Positions 10,775-22,336 of a stretch of 64,000 bases of DNA are shown here, piece after piece. Both the position numbers and the translations under genes were made by a program. Source of the DNA: Buchnera aphidicola (Mindarus japonicus) (GTDB taxonomy: Bacteria > Pseudomonadota > Gammaproteobacteria > Enterobacterales > Enterobacteriaceae); contig NZ_CP135030.1 in NCBI RefSeq assembly GCF_039393905.1, positions 434,001-498,000 on the forward strand, written 5' to 3'. The notes beneath the pieces are model-generated. The model saw only the letters and a program-made list of their open reading frames with translations, made no database searches and was not told the origin of the DNA. Within the stretch, counting starts at the first letter, position 1, and every line of letters starts with the position of its first letter.

Positions 10775-12043
10775 ATGAATTATCAAATTCTTGCTAGAAA
10801 ATATAGACCTCAATTATTAACTGAAGTTATTGGTCAAAAAACTGCTGTTACTGCTTTATCTAATAGTTTATCTTTAAATAAAATACATCAAACTTGGATT
10901 TTTTCCGGTATGAGAGGAATAGGAAAAACAAGTATAGCTCGTTTACTTTCTAAATGCTTGAATTGTTCTTCAGGAATTACTAGTAATCCTTGTAGAACAT
11001 GTCAAAATTGTAAAAATATAGAAAAAGGTTGTTCTTTAGACTTATTAGAAATAGACGCCGCTTCGAGAACAAAAGTTGAAGATATGCGGGAATTACTTGA
11101 AGGTGTACAATATTCTCCAACTCAAAGTCGATTTAAAATATATTTAATTGATGAAGTACATATGCTTTCTAAACATAGCTTTAATGCTTTGCTAAAAATT
11201 TTAGAAGAGCCTCCTAAACATATAAAATTTATTTTAGCTACGACTAATATTGAAAAAATACCAGATACTATTCTTTCAAGATGTTTTAAACTACATTTGG
11301 AAAAAATATCATCTATCGACATTAATAATCATATTCAACATGTTTTAAAAAAAGAAAATATTCAATTTGAACCTAGAGCTATAGAATTATTAGCTATTAC
11401 AGCAGAGGGAAGTATCAGGGATGCTCTAAACTTAACTGAACAAGCAATTTCTATTGATTTTAAAAAAATAAAAACAAAAAATGTATTAAAAATAATAGGA
11501 GGAATAAATGATTATTATGCATTCTTTTTAACAAATTCTTTAATTACACAAAATATCAAAGAATTTAAATCTTTACTTAAACAAATAAATTCTTTATCCA
11601 TTAAATGGGAAGAAATATTAATAACTATATTAAAAATTTTACATTATATTGCTATGAATCAATTTTTTCCTTCTTTTTGCAAACAACATGATATAGGGGA
11701 ATATAAGGAAAACATATTAGAGTTGTCAAAGAATATTGATTCAAGGATCATTCAATTATATTATAAATTAATATTAATTGGAAGAAAAGAACTAAAATAT
11801 TCACCTACAGAAAAAATGGGTGTAGAAATTATTTTTCTACGATTATTATCAATAGATCAAGAAACATACATTTCCTCAAATAATTTAAGATATAAAAATA
11901 TGTTTAATTACGATGAAGTTAACTTAATTAACTCATTATCCAAAAAAGAATTTGAATTAAAAAAAAATTTAAATGAAAATTTAAATGACTTTCATGAAAG
12001 AGAAACATTAACTTATAAAATAATAAAAAAAAAAAAAAAATAA
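10775..12043 (+). CDS. dnaX: DNA polymerase III tau/gamma subunit, short product ending in poly-A
   Basis: DnaX is the AAA+ motor of the clamp loader. Walker A GMRGIGKT (Lys51), zinc-binding Cys64, Cys73, Cys76 and Cys79, Walker B LIDEVH and the sensor-1 region are intact, followed by the collar domain to about residue 370. The frame ends at 422 residues, about the length of E. coli gamma (431), directly after five AAA codons in a run of 16 A (12025-12040). An open frame of 105 codons continues beyond the run after a one-base shift, described separately. In E. coli the same gene makes tau and gamma by frameshifting at an A-rich site; here the in-frame product is the short one. Confidence 0.95.
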   Translation: MNYQILARKYRPQLLTEVIGQKTAVTALSNSLSLNKIHQTWIFSGMRGIGKTSIARLLSKCLNCSSGITSNPCRTCQNCKNIEKGCSLDLLEIDAASRTKVEDMRELLEGVQYSPTQSRFKIYLIDEVHMLSKHSFNALLKILEEPPKHIKFILATTNIEKIPDTILSRCFKLHLEKISSIDINNHIQHVLKKENIQFEPRAIELLAITAEGSIRDALNLTEQAISIDFKKIKTKNVLKIIGGINDYYAFFLTNSLITQNIKEFKSLLKQINSLSIKWEEILITILKILHYIAMNQFFPSFCKQHDIGEYKENILELSKNIDSRIIQLYYKLILIGRKELKYSPTEKMGVEIIFLRLLSIDQETYISSNNLRYKNMFNYDEVNLINSLSKKEFELKKNLNENLNDFHERETLTYKIIKKKKK

Positions 12044-12357
12044 TTAATATAAAAAAAAAAATTAACTTTGAATTACCAATAAAATCTTCTATTACTGTTA
12101 ATAATAAAAACGAAAAAATAGAAAAAAAACAATTTTTTAATAAAAAAAACAACATTTTTTTAAAAAAAAATATTAATAATAATGATAAAACAAAATTGAA
12201 AAATTTAAAAAATTTAGATATTATAAAAAATAAAAATGAAAAAACAAAAAATTTTAAAAAAAATGAAATAAATATTATTAATGAAAAAATAAAAAAAATA
12301 GAAAAAATTTTTCAAACAAATTTTAAAGAGATAGATGATTCTATTTTTAAAAAATAA
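12040..12357 (+). other. dnaX: Out-of-frame continuation of dnaX (tau-like tail)
   Basis: Reading from the last A of the 16-A run in the -1 frame gives 105 sense codons before TAA at 12355-12357. The encoded tail is Asn/Lys-rich and ends EKIFQTNFKEIDDSIFKK, which loosely resembles the C-terminal end of E. coli tau as I remember it. The other two frames close at once (TAA at 12041 and 12045). Adding one A to the run, or a -1 ribosomal shift, would fuse it to the 422-residue product to give about 527 residues. It contains further A runs, including 11 A at 12051-12061. Either a slippage-dependent tau or a freshly severed remnant. Confidence 0.7.
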
Positions 12358-12405
12358 ATTTTACTATATATGCTATATTTTTATCAAATAAATAAAGAGA
12401 AAAAA

Positions 12406-12735
12406 ATGTTTAATAAAAATGGTTTAAATAACCTTATGAAACAAGCTCAACAAATGCAAGAAAAAATGAATAAAGTTCAATTAGAGATGGCTAATGTAGA
12501 AGTAACTGGAGAATCAGGAGCTGGTCTAATTAAAATTACTATTAATGGAGCACATAATTGCAGAAAAATAGAAATAGATCCAACTTTATTGCTTGATGAT
12601 AAGGAAATGCTAGAGGATTTAATTGTTGCTGCTTTTAATGATGCATCAAGAAGAATTTCTGAAATTCAAAAACAAAAAATGTCAGATATGTCAAATAACA
12701 TGCAATTACCTTCTGGTTTTTCTTTACCTTTTTAA
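12406..12735 (+). CDS. ybaB: YbaB/EbfC family nucleoid-associated protein
   Basis: This is a small DNA-binding protein, a homodimer with a tweezer-like shape, always encoded beside dnaX in gamma-proteobacteria. The 109 residues match E. coli YbaB in length, starting [16 protein letters not shown], with the coiled-coil N-terminal helix and the conserved core VTGESGAGL and INGAHNC. I chose the ATG at 12406 over the upstream ATG at 12370 because it matches the family start and has a purine-rich site (AAAGAGA) before it. recR, which follows in E. coli, is missing here. Its precise role is not settled; DNA organisation is the usual proposal. Confidence 0.95.
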   Translation: MFNKNGLNNLMKQAQQMQEKMNKVQLEMANVEVTGESGAGLIKITINGAHNCRKIEIDPTLLLDDKEMLEDLIVAAFNDASRRISEIQKQKMSDMSNNMQLPSGFSLPF

Positions 12736-12846
12736 TAAAAAAATTTTAATTTAAATTAAAATTATCTAATTTTAAAAAGATTAAATTAATTTAATTTTAT
12801 TTAACTATATGTACGTTATATTATTTACTTATAATTTGGAAAATAT

Positions 12847-14730
12847 ATGGAAAAAATTAAAAAAGAAACTCATTCATTTCAATCAGAAGCTAAAGAACTT
12901 CTTCATTTAATGATTCATTCATTATATTCAAATAAAGAAATTTTTATAAGAGAAATTATTTCTAATGCATCTGATGCTATTGATAAATTAAGATTTTATT
13001 TTTTATCTCACCCCGAGTTAAATAAAAATAATACTGATTTTCATATTTATATATCTATAGATAAAAAAAATAATACTCTAAGTATTTCAGACAATGGAAT
13101 AGGAATGAGTAAAAATGAAATTATCGAAAATCTAGGTACTATTGCAAAATCTGGAACAAAAAAATTTATAAATGAATTAAAAAAAAATACTGAAGAAAAA
13201 AATAAATTAATTGGTCAATTTGGAGTAGGGTTTTATTCAACATTTATAGTATCAAGAAAAGTAATAGTTAAAACTAAATCAATTAAATGTTCTGAAAATG
13301 AAGGTGTACTATGGGAGTCTTTTGGAAAAGGAGAATACTCTATTCAAAAGATTAAAAAGAAAGAAACAGGAACAGAAGTAATTTTGTTTTTAAACGATTC
13401 GGAAAAAATTTTTCTTGAAGAATGGAAAATTAATAATATTATAAAAAAATATTCTGATCATATTTCCATCCCAGTAAAAATAAATTCTTATAATGAAAAA
13501 GAAAAAACTTTTTCTATAAAACAAATTAATAAAGCAAAAGCACTATGGAATTTAAAAAAAACCGAAATAAAAGATGAAGAATATCAAAATTTTTATAAAT
13601 ATATAAGTAATGATATCAATAACGCTCTTATTTGGACACATAACACCGTAGAAGGAACACAAGAATATACTATTCTACTTTATATTCCTTCAAAAGCACC
13701 ATGGGACATGTGGAATAGAGATAACAAACACGGACTAAAGTTATATGTAAAAAAAGTTTATATAATGGATGATGTACAACAATTTTTACCTAATTATCTT
13801 CGATTTGTACGAGGAATTATAGATTCTTATGATATGCCATTAAATGTTTCTAGAGAAATTTTGCAAGAAAATAAGATTGTTAGTAGTTTAAAAAAAACTT
13901 TAACAAAAAGAATATTAAAGCTTTTAGAAAAATTATCAATTGATAAACCGGAAAAATATCAAAAATTTTGGAATGAATTCGGATTAGTTTTAAAAGAAGG
14001 TATAGCTGAAGATTTATACAATAAAGAAACGATTGCAAATCTTTTACGGTTTACATCTGTTTTCAATAAAAAATCTGAACAAACACTTTCATTGGAAAGT
14101 TATATAAAAAATATGCAGGAAAAACAAGAAAAAATTTTTTTTATTACTTCAGATAGCTATTTATCTGCTAAAAATAGTCCACACTTAGAATTTTTTAAAA
14201 AAAATAATATTGATGTACTTTTATTGTCAGATAAAATTGATGAATGGATGATGAATCATTTAACTGAATTTAAAGAAAAAAAATTTCAATCAATAAGTAA
14301 AAATGACGAATCATTAAATAATCTAATACAAGAAGAAAATATAAATCAAAAAATTTTCGAAAAAAATAAGTTCATAGAAAAAGTAAAAGACATATTAAAA
14401 GAAAAAATAAAAGAAGCTAAATTTACTAATAAATTAACTGAAACTCCTGTTGTATTAGTAACAGACTCATCCGATATGAGTACACAAATGGCAAAACTAT
14501 TTTCTGCAGCAGGACAAAAAACATCTCCTATAAAATATATATTTGAAATTAATCCTAACCATCTTTTAATTAAACATATAAATAATATTTCTGATAAAAA
14601 ACAGTTGAAAGAATGGGTATATCTATTATTTGAACAAGCATTGTTTGTTGAAACTGGATCATTAGAAGATCCAAATAAATTTGTTTTTCGATTAAATAAA
14701 TTATTAACTCAAAAAATTTTTACTATATAA
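12847..14730 (+). CDS. htpG: Chaperone HtpG (bacterial Hsp90)
   Basis: HtpG is a cytoplasmic ATP-dependent chaperone dimer. The GHKL ATPase domain shows NASDAIDKLR, the nucleotide-binding DNGIGM, GTIAKSGT and the lid GQFGVGFYS. The middle domain carries the conserved SREILQEN and the client-facing region; the C-terminal dimerisation domain is complete. Length is 627 against 624 in E. coli. A ribosome site TTGGA precedes the ATG by six bases. A 20-bp A/T palindrome (12743-12762) lies in the spacer after ybaB and might end that message. No sigma-32 consensus was recognised. Confidence 0.98.
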   Translation: MEKIKKETHSFQSEAKELLHLMIHSLYSNKEIFIREIISNASDAIDKLRFYFLSHPELNKNNTDFHIYISIDKKNNTLSISDNGIGMSKNEIIENLGTIAKSGTKKFINELKKNTEEKNKLIGQFGVGFYSTFIVSRKVIVKTKSIKCSENEGVLWESFGKGEYSIQKIKKKETGTEVILFLNDSEKIFLEEWKINNIIKKYSDHISIPVKINSYNEKEKTFSIKQINKAKALWNLKKTEIKDEEYQNFYKYISNDINNALIWTHNTVEGTQEYTILLYIPSKAPWDMWNRDNKHGLKLYVKKVYIMDDVQQFLPNYLRFVRGIIDSYDMPLNVSREILQENKIVSSLKKTLTKRILKLLEKLSIDKPEKYQKFWNEFGLVLKEGIAEDLYNKETIANLLRFTSVFNKKSEQTLSLESYIKNMQEKQEKIFFITSDSYLSAKNSPHLEFFKKNNIDVLLLSDKIDEWMMNHLTEFKEKKFQSISKNDESLNNLIQEENINQKIFEKNKFIEKVKDILKEKIKEAKFTNKLTETPVVLVTDSSDMSTQMAKLFSAAGQKTSPIKYIFEINPNHLLIKHINNISDKKQLKEWVYLLFEQALFVETGSLEDPNKFVFRLNKLLTQKIFTI

Positions 14731-14752
14731 AAAACATTAAAATTAAAAAAAT

Positions 14753-15412
14753 ATGAAAATAATCTTATTAGGCGCACCGGGAAGCGGGAAGGGAACTCAA
14801 GCTGATTATATTAGTAATAACTTTAATATTCCGCATATCTCTACAGGAGATATGCTGAGAAAAGAAATTAACAAAAAAACAAAATTAGGAGAGGAAATTA
14901 AATTTTTAATTTCACAAGGAAAATTAGTTCCTGATAAAGTTTTATTTTTATTAATCAAATCTAGAATAAAAAAAAAAGATTGTAAAAATAGTTTTTTATT
15001 AGATGGTTTTCCTAGAACACTATCTCAAGGAATGTATTTAAAAAACAATAATATAAAAATAAATATTGTTATAAATTTTTATGTTCCAACAAAAGTTTTA
15101 ATTGAAAGAGTTATAGGAAGAATGGTACATCCTTCTTCTGGAAGACTATACCATAGTCAATTTAAACCTCCAAAAAAAGAAGGGATAGATGATATAACTG
15201 GAGAACCATTAATTTATCGAAAAGATGACAATATTTCTTCTTTAAAATATAGATTTTTAGAATATAAAAAAAAAACTGTTCCTTTGATTAAATTTTATAT
15301 TAAAGAAAATAAGTTAGGAAATTTAGGTTATTACAAAATTGAAGGTTCGGATAATATTACAAAAATTAATTATTTAATTAAAAATATTCTTCAAAAAAAT
15401 AAAAAAAATTAA
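14753..15412 (+). CDS. adk: Adenylate kinase
   Basis: Adk interconverts ATP, AMP and ADP. The P-loop GAPGSGKGT is at residues 7-15, the AMP-binding residues lie in STGDMLR and the DGFPRT motif, and the LID domain (about 120-165) is of the long bacterial type without zinc Cys. Length is 219 against 214, with a slightly Lys/Asn-rich C-terminal extension. It starts 22 bp after htpG, as in E. coli, so the two may share a transcript. hemH, the next E. coli gene, is absent; a tRNA gene on the other strand follows. Confidence 0.98.
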   Translation: MKIILLGAPGSGKGTQADYISNNFNIPHISTGDMLRKEINKKTKLGEEIKFLISQGKLVPDKVLFLLIKSRIKKKDCKNSFLLDGFPRTLSQGMYLKNNNIKINIVINFYVPTKVLIERVIGRMVHPSSGRLYHSQFKPPKKEGIDDITGEPLIYRKDDNISSLKYRFLEYKKKTVPLIKFYIKENKLGNLGYYKIEGSDNITKINYLIKNILQKNKKN

Positions 15413-15435
15413 AAATTTGGAAAAATAAATTTTAT

Positions 15436-15512
15436 TGGTGCGCTTTACAGGATTTGAACCTGTGACCTACAGCTTAGAAGGCTGCTGCTCTATCCAACTG
15501 AGCTAAAAGCGC
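15436..15512 (-). tRNA. argU: tRNA-Arg (anticodon UCU)
   Basis: A full cloverleaf folds on the minus strand: acceptor GCGCTTT pairs with AAAGCGC, the anticodon loop is CTTCTAA giving UCU (reads AGA/AGG), and the T loop is GTTCAAATC. The 3' CCA is encoded. AGA is the dominant Arg codon in this A/T-rich genome, so this tRNA must carry much of Arg decoding. The position near folD recalls argU in E. coli. Confidence 0.96.
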
Positions 15513-15702
15513 TTTATTTTTTAATTTTATTAAAAATAACATTCTATATCTCAAAATACATAAAATCAATTATTTTTTTAAAAAAATTTAATATTAAATT
15601 TTAATTAATTTTAAAATTAATTAAAATTTAATTTTTTTAAAAAAAATATTTATAATAATATGCTAATATAATGCTATTATTAGTTAAAAAAAATATTAAA
15701 AA

Positions 15703-16584
15703 ATGTTAGCTAAAATAATTAATGGAAAAAAATTTTCTCAAGAAATAGAATTGGGAATTTCAAATAAAATAAAAATGTATACCAAATCTGGAAGAAATCC
15801 ACCTGGATTATCAATAATTTCAATAGGAGAAAATCCTGCATCTATAGTCTATATTCAAAGAAAAAAAGAAGCTTGCCAAAGAGTAGGCATTATTTTTAAC
15901 CATTGGAACTTTTCTACAAAAACAAATGAAAATCAAATTTTAAATTTAATTAAAAAATTGAATACTGATTCTCTTACTAATGGAATATTAGTACAATTTC
16001 CAATAGATCAAAAGTTTAATTCATTAAAAATTATTAGTCATATAAACCCTGAAAAAGATGTAGATGGCCTTCATCCATTTAATATCGGTTGTTTAGTTCA
16101 AAAAAAACCAATTTTTAGGCCTTGTACTCCAAAGGGAATAATTACATTGTTAAAAAAAGAAAAAATAAATTTAAGAAGTTTGCATAGCGTAATTGTAGGA
16201 GCTTCAAATATAGTTGGTAGGCCTATGAGTATGGAAATGCTACTTGAAGGATGCACGACTACTATTACTCATAGATTTACAAAAGAACTGAAAAGATATA
16301 CTAAACAAGCTGACATTCTAATCATCGCAGTCGGAAAACCTTTTTTTATTAATAAAAGTTGGATTAAAAAAGGATCTATTGTTATAGATGTAGGAATTAA
16401 TAAATTAAAAAATAATAAAATTGTTGGAGATGTTGATTTTATATCAGTTTCTTCTAAAGCTTCGTATGTTACACCTGTTCCTGGTGGAGTAGGTCCAATG
16501 ACTATTGTTAGTCTATTAGAAAATACTATGATTGCTTATGAAAAAACAAAAAACTATTTATTTTTTTCTCCAAGTTGTGGATAA
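15703..16584 (+). CDS. folD: Bifunctional methylenetetrahydrofolate dehydrogenase / cyclohydrolase
   Basis: FolD converts 5,10-methylene-THF to 10-formyl-THF, feeding Fmt and purine synthesis. The active-site segment VYIQRKKEAC holds the conserved Tyr and Lys, DGILVQ is present as NGILVQFP, the NADP site is GASNIVGRPM, and the C-terminal signature is TPVPGGVGPMT. Length is 293 against 288 in E. coli. The last eight codons run past the usual end and overlap, antisense, the final codons of cysS by 27 bp, apparently because the original stop was lost. The start ATG at 15703 matches the family N-terminus. Confidence 0.97.
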   Translation: MLAKIINGKKFSQEIELGISNKIKMYTKSGRNPPGLSIISIGENPASIVYIQRKKEACQRVGIIFNHWNFSTKTNENQILNLIKKLNTDSLTNGILVQFPIDQKFNSLKIISHINPEKDVDGLHPFNIGCLVQKKPIFRPCTPKGIITLLKKEKINLRSLHSVIVGASNIVGRPMSMEMLLEGCTTTITHRFTKELKRYTKQADILIIAVGKPFFINKSWIKKGSIVIDVGINKLKNNKIVGDVDFISVSSKASYVTPVPGGVGPMTIVSLLENTMIAYEKTKNYLFFSPSCG

Positions 16585-17946
16585 TTTATCGTCTTCTAAA
16601 ATTATTCCTAACTCAAATAATTTCTTTCTAATATTATCTGATACAGACCACATTTTTAATTTTCTTGCTATATTTCTTTTTTTAATTAAAGAATTTATTT
16701 CTTTTTCTTCTTTTATTTTTATATTTTTTTGTAAAAATAACTCTGGATCAGAATAAAAAAGTCCTAAAACTTTTCCTAATTTTCTTAATAAATTAGAAAA
16801 TTTTTCTACTTTTTCTAATTTATTTTCTTTTTTTAATATATTTATTTTCTTAGAAAGAGAATGTAGTGTTAACAAAGCTTTTGGAGTATTAAAATCGTCT
16901 TGCATTGCTTTTTCAAAAGCAACCTGATATTTATTAGGAAAAAAAGAAAAATTTTTATCTATCAGAGTATTTCTTAAGGAAACGTATAAACGACGTAAAG
17001 AAATACTAGATTTCTTTATATTTTCTTCACAGTAATTTAAAGGTCTTCTATAATGTGTTGAAATTAAAAAATATCGAATACTTTCACCGTCATATTTAGA
17101 TAATAAATCTTTTAACAAAATGAAATTCTCTAATGACTTAGACATTTTTTTATTATTTAATACCACCATACCGGAATGCATCCAATAATTTATTCTTGAT
17201 TCTTTTTTAAAACAACTAAATTGTGCTCTTTCATTTTCATGATGTGGAAATAATAAATCTATTCCTCCACCATGAATATCTAATAAATTTCCTATTTTCA
17301 CTGAAGACATAGCTGTACATTCTATATGCCAACCTGGTCTACCTTTCCCCCATGGAGAGTTCCAGTAAAATTTTTCAGAAAGTGGTACTTTTTTCCATAA
17401 AACAAAATCTAAAGGATTTCTCTTATTTTTATCAATTTTTACTCTTTTTCCTAATTTTAATTTTTTTAAAAATTGGTTAGATAATTTTCCATAGTGAACA
17501 TCTTTATCTACAGAAAACATAACATCTCCATTATTTTGAACATATGCATAATTTTTTTTTAATAAATTATCGATTACTTTAATTATTGCATCAATATTTT
17601 CAGTTACTTTTGGTTCTTCATCAGGAGGTAATATGTTCAATAAAGAAAAGTCACGATGCATACTTTTTATCATTCGGTTAGTAAAAACTGTAATGCTTTC
17701 ATTATTTTTAATGGATAAACTAATAATTTTATCATCAATATCTGTAATATTTCTTACATAATTTGTTTTATAACCTATATGACGAAAATAACGAGAAACA
17801 ATATCAAATATTACAAATGTTCTTCCATGTCCTATATGACAACAATTATATACTGTTACTCCACATACATATATATTAACTCTATTGTTTTTGATAGGTA
17901 TAAATTTCTCTTTAGAATGAGAAATAGTATTAAAAATTTTTAGCAT
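16558..17946 (-). CDS. cysS: Cysteinyl-tRNA synthetase
   Basis: This class I synthetase charges tRNA-Cys. The zinc ligand Cys28 lies in YVCGVT, HIGH is at 37-40, further zinc ligands occur in HIECTAMS and PHHENE, and KMSKS is in NKKMSKSLEN. The anticodon-binding domain is complete and the conserved end TTWRKK is kept. Length is 462 against 461 in E. coli. The 3' end overlaps folD on the opposite strand by 27 bp. Upstream, the 200-bp divergent spacer to ybeD is A/T-rich with no confident promoter. Confidence 0.98.
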   Translation of the reverse strand: MLKIFNTISHSKEKFIPIKNNRVNIYVCGVTVYNCCHIGHGRTFVIFDIVSRYFRHIGYKTNYVRNITDIDDKIISLSIKNNESITVFTNRMIKSMHRDFSLLNILPPDEEPKVTENIDAIIKVIDNLLKKNYAYVQNNGDVMFSVDKDVHYGKLSNQFLKKLKLGKRVKIDKNKRNPLDFVLWKKVPLSEKFYWNSPWGKGRPGWHIECTAMSSVKIGNLLDIHGGGIDLLFPHHENERAQFSCFKKESRINYWMHSGMVVLNNKKMSKSLENFILLKDLLSKYDGESIRYFLISTHYRRPLNYCEENIKKSSISLRRLYVSLRNTLIDKNFSFFPNKYQVAFEKAMQDDFNTPKALLTLHSLSKKINILKKENKLEKVEKFSNLLRKLGKVLGLFYSDPELFLQKNIKIKEEKEINSLIKKRNIARKLKMWSVSDNIRKKLFELGIILEDDKLSTTWRKK

Positions 17947-18145
17947 AATAAAATCTATAAAATGTAAATTTTAAGTTAAAACATACGTATTATAATATTA
18001 AATATTAAGTATGTTAATATGTATAAATTATAACTTATAACTAAATTAGTGCCAATTATAAATAATTTTTATTAAATTATTAAATATTTAATAATTTAAT
18101 TTAAAAAATATTATATTAATAATATACTATATGATAGGTGTTTAT

Positions 18146-18409
18146 ATGAAAACTAAATTGGAAGAATTATTACGATTTCCTTGTTCTTTTACTTATAAAG
18201 TCATAGGAATAGCAAGACCTGAGCTAATTGATCAGTTAGTAAAAGTCATACAATTAAAAATTCCCGGGGATTACATTCCTCAAATAAAATCGAGTAATAA
18301 AGGGACTTATATTTCTGTTTCAATTACTGTATTTGCCAAAAATTTTGAACAAATTGAAAGTTTGTATTATGATATTAGTAAAATAAATATGGTAAGAATG
18401 GTATTATAA
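18146..18409 (+). CDS. ybeD: YbeD family protein (DUF493)
   Basis: This is a small conserved cytoplasmic protein with a ferredoxin-like alpha-beta fold, of uncertain function, in E. coli encoded just before lipB. The 87-residue reading from the ATG at 18146 equals the E. coli length and begins [12 protein letters not shown]; an in-frame ATG at 18131 would add five residues, but AGGTG just before 18146 favours the later start. Conserved PGDY and VSIT motifs are present. lipB and lipA, which follow in E. coli, are absent here; the next gene is cspE on the other strand. Confidence 0.93.
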   Translation: MKTKLEELLRFPCSFTYKVIGIARPELIDQLVKVIQLKIPGDYIPQIKSSNKGTYISVSITVFAKNFEQIESLYYDISKINMVRMVL

Positions 18410-18428
18410 ATTTACAAAATATAAAAAT

Positions 18429-18478
18429 ATATCACGATACAGTATATATACCGTATCGTGATATTAGTTGAATTTTTT
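18429..18478. terminator. Bidirectional terminator between ybeD and cspE
   Basis: A 12-bp perfect stem, ATATCACGATAC (18429-18440) with its complement at 18453-18464, continues inward after one A/C mismatch as GTATA/TATAC. T runs flank it on both sides, and the flanks AATTTACAAAA and TTTTGTAAATT form a further outer inverted repeat. The genes converge on it, so it can terminate both. Confidence 0.85.
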
Positions 18479-18497
18479 GTAAATTTTTGATTAAAAA

Positions 18498-18707
18498 TTA
18501 CAAACTGATAACGTTAGCAGCAGATGGTCCTTTTGCTCCTTCAGTGATTTCAAATTCAACACTTTGGCCTTCTGCCAATGTTTTAAACCCATTGCTTTGA
18601 ATCGCTGAAAAATGAACAAAAACATCTTTACTTCCATCTTCAGGAGTAATAAAACCAAAGCCTTTAGACTCATTAAACCACTTAACATTACCTTTAATCT
18701 TGGACAT
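18498..18707 (-). CDS. cspE: Cold-shock family RNA chaperone CspE
   Basis: CspE is a five-stranded OB-fold protein that melts RNA structure and antiterminates. RNP1 KGFGFI and RNP2 VFVHF are intact. The 69 residues are nearly identical to E. coli CspE, and the SKIKG start and [16 protein letters not shown] end fit CspE better than CspC. It is by far the least diverged protein of its neighbourhood, which argues for strong constraint. A ribosome site AAAGG lies ten bases before the ATG. It follows the 5S rRNA gene on the same strand. Confidence 0.97.
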   Translation of the reverse strand: MSKIKGNVKWFNESKGFGFITPEDGSKDVFVHFSAIQSNGFKTLAEGQSVEFEITEGAKGPSAANVISL

Positions 18708-18766
18708 CTATATTACCTTTACGTGAAAAAAATAAATAAACTGTTCTTGTACTAAGAAAATAATAC

Positions 18767-18794
18767 ATTTTAATTTTTATTAAAAAATTAAAAT
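18767..18794 (-). terminator. A/T hairpin downstream of the 5S rRNA gene
   Basis: A perfect 12-bp stem of pure A/T (18767-18778 with 18783-18794) and an ATTA loop lies 49 bp after the 5S gene and about 60 bp before cspE. On the minus strand it is followed by a modest T-rich stretch. It may end the rRNA transcript or sit in the cspE leader. Such A/T stems are weak, so the call is tentative. Confidence 0.4.
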
Positions 18795-18842
18795 AATAAT
18801 ATATTTTCTTGTATTTTCATTTTTTAATTTATTAATATTTTT

Positions 18843-18962
18843 ATACCTGGCAATTTCCTACTCTCACACGGGGAGACCCCGTACTACCATCGGCGTTATA
18901 GTATTTCACTTCTGAGTTCGGAATGGGTTCAGGTGGTACCACTACACTATTTTTGCCAGGTA
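18843..18962 (-). rRNA. rrf: 5S ribosomal RNA
   Basis: The minus strand reads as a full 120-nt 5S rRNA: terminal helix ACCTGGCA with its complement, the loop B/C segment CCGAACTCAGAAGTGAAA and the GATGGTAGT loop E region are all present. It follows the 23S gene by about 98 bp in the same transcript. Confidence 0.98.
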
Positions 18963-19059
18963 TTTAAAATATTTACTCAAATATAAATTCAGTAAATTTT
19001 AAAAATATAAAAATTTTAAAAAAATTTTTATTTTTTAAAAAAAACAACTTTGGTGTTAC

Positions 19060-21982
<2,923 letters not shown>

Positions 21983-22117
21983 TTGCAACACCAAAGATGT
22001 TTTTTATTTTACCGAATTGTAAAAGAGCTGAAGTATTGAATAAACTACTGAATCGATTTTATCATACACTAATTATATAAATTATACAAACTAATTTTAA
22101 ATAATTTTAATTTTATA

Positions 22118-22189
22118 TGTCTCCTAGGGGATTTGAACCCCTGTTGCCGCCGTGAAAGGGCGATGTCCTAACCACTAGACGAAAGAGAC
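22118..22189 (-). tRNA. gltT: tRNA-Glu (anticodon UUC)
   Basis: The minus strand folds into a cloverleaf with acceptor GTCTCTT/AGGAGAC, anticodon loop CTTTCAC giving UUC, and T arm AGGGGTTCAAATCCCCT. CCA is not encoded. In E. coli this tRNA sits in the 16S-23S spacer; here it leads the 23S-5S unit without a 16S gene. Confidence 0.97.
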
Positions 22190-22251
22190 AAAAGAAAAAA
22201 TTTTTTTTTATTTAATTAAAAAATTTAATAATTAAAATTATTTAGTTAGTT

Positions 22252-22279
22252 ATCTTACCGCAGTAAAAAAAAGAGTCAA
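22252..22279 (-). promoter_or_regulatory. Putative rRNA promoter for tRNA-Glu-23S-5S
   Basis: On the minus strand TTGACT (22279-22274) and TAAGAT (22257-22252) are separated by 16 bp, the short spacing typical of rRNA promoters. A short G+C patch (GCGG) lies just before the -10 in otherwise A/T-only DNA, and an A/T-rich stretch upstream could act as an UP element. It stands about 60 bp before the tRNA, after aroE. Confidence 0.72.
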
Positions 22280-22336
22280 GTTTTTTTATATTTTTAGTTT
22301 AAAAATAAAATTAAGAAATCTATAAAATTATAATAA

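Noticed and set aside
11928..12155. 75-codon minus-strand frame across the dnaX poly-A tract
   Set aside because: Almost only Phe, Leu and Ile from antisense of Lys/Asn codons; no support as a gene.
18491..18688. 65-codon frame overlapping cspE in another frame
   Set aside because: CspE in the sense frame is nearly identical to E. coli, so this is a shadow.
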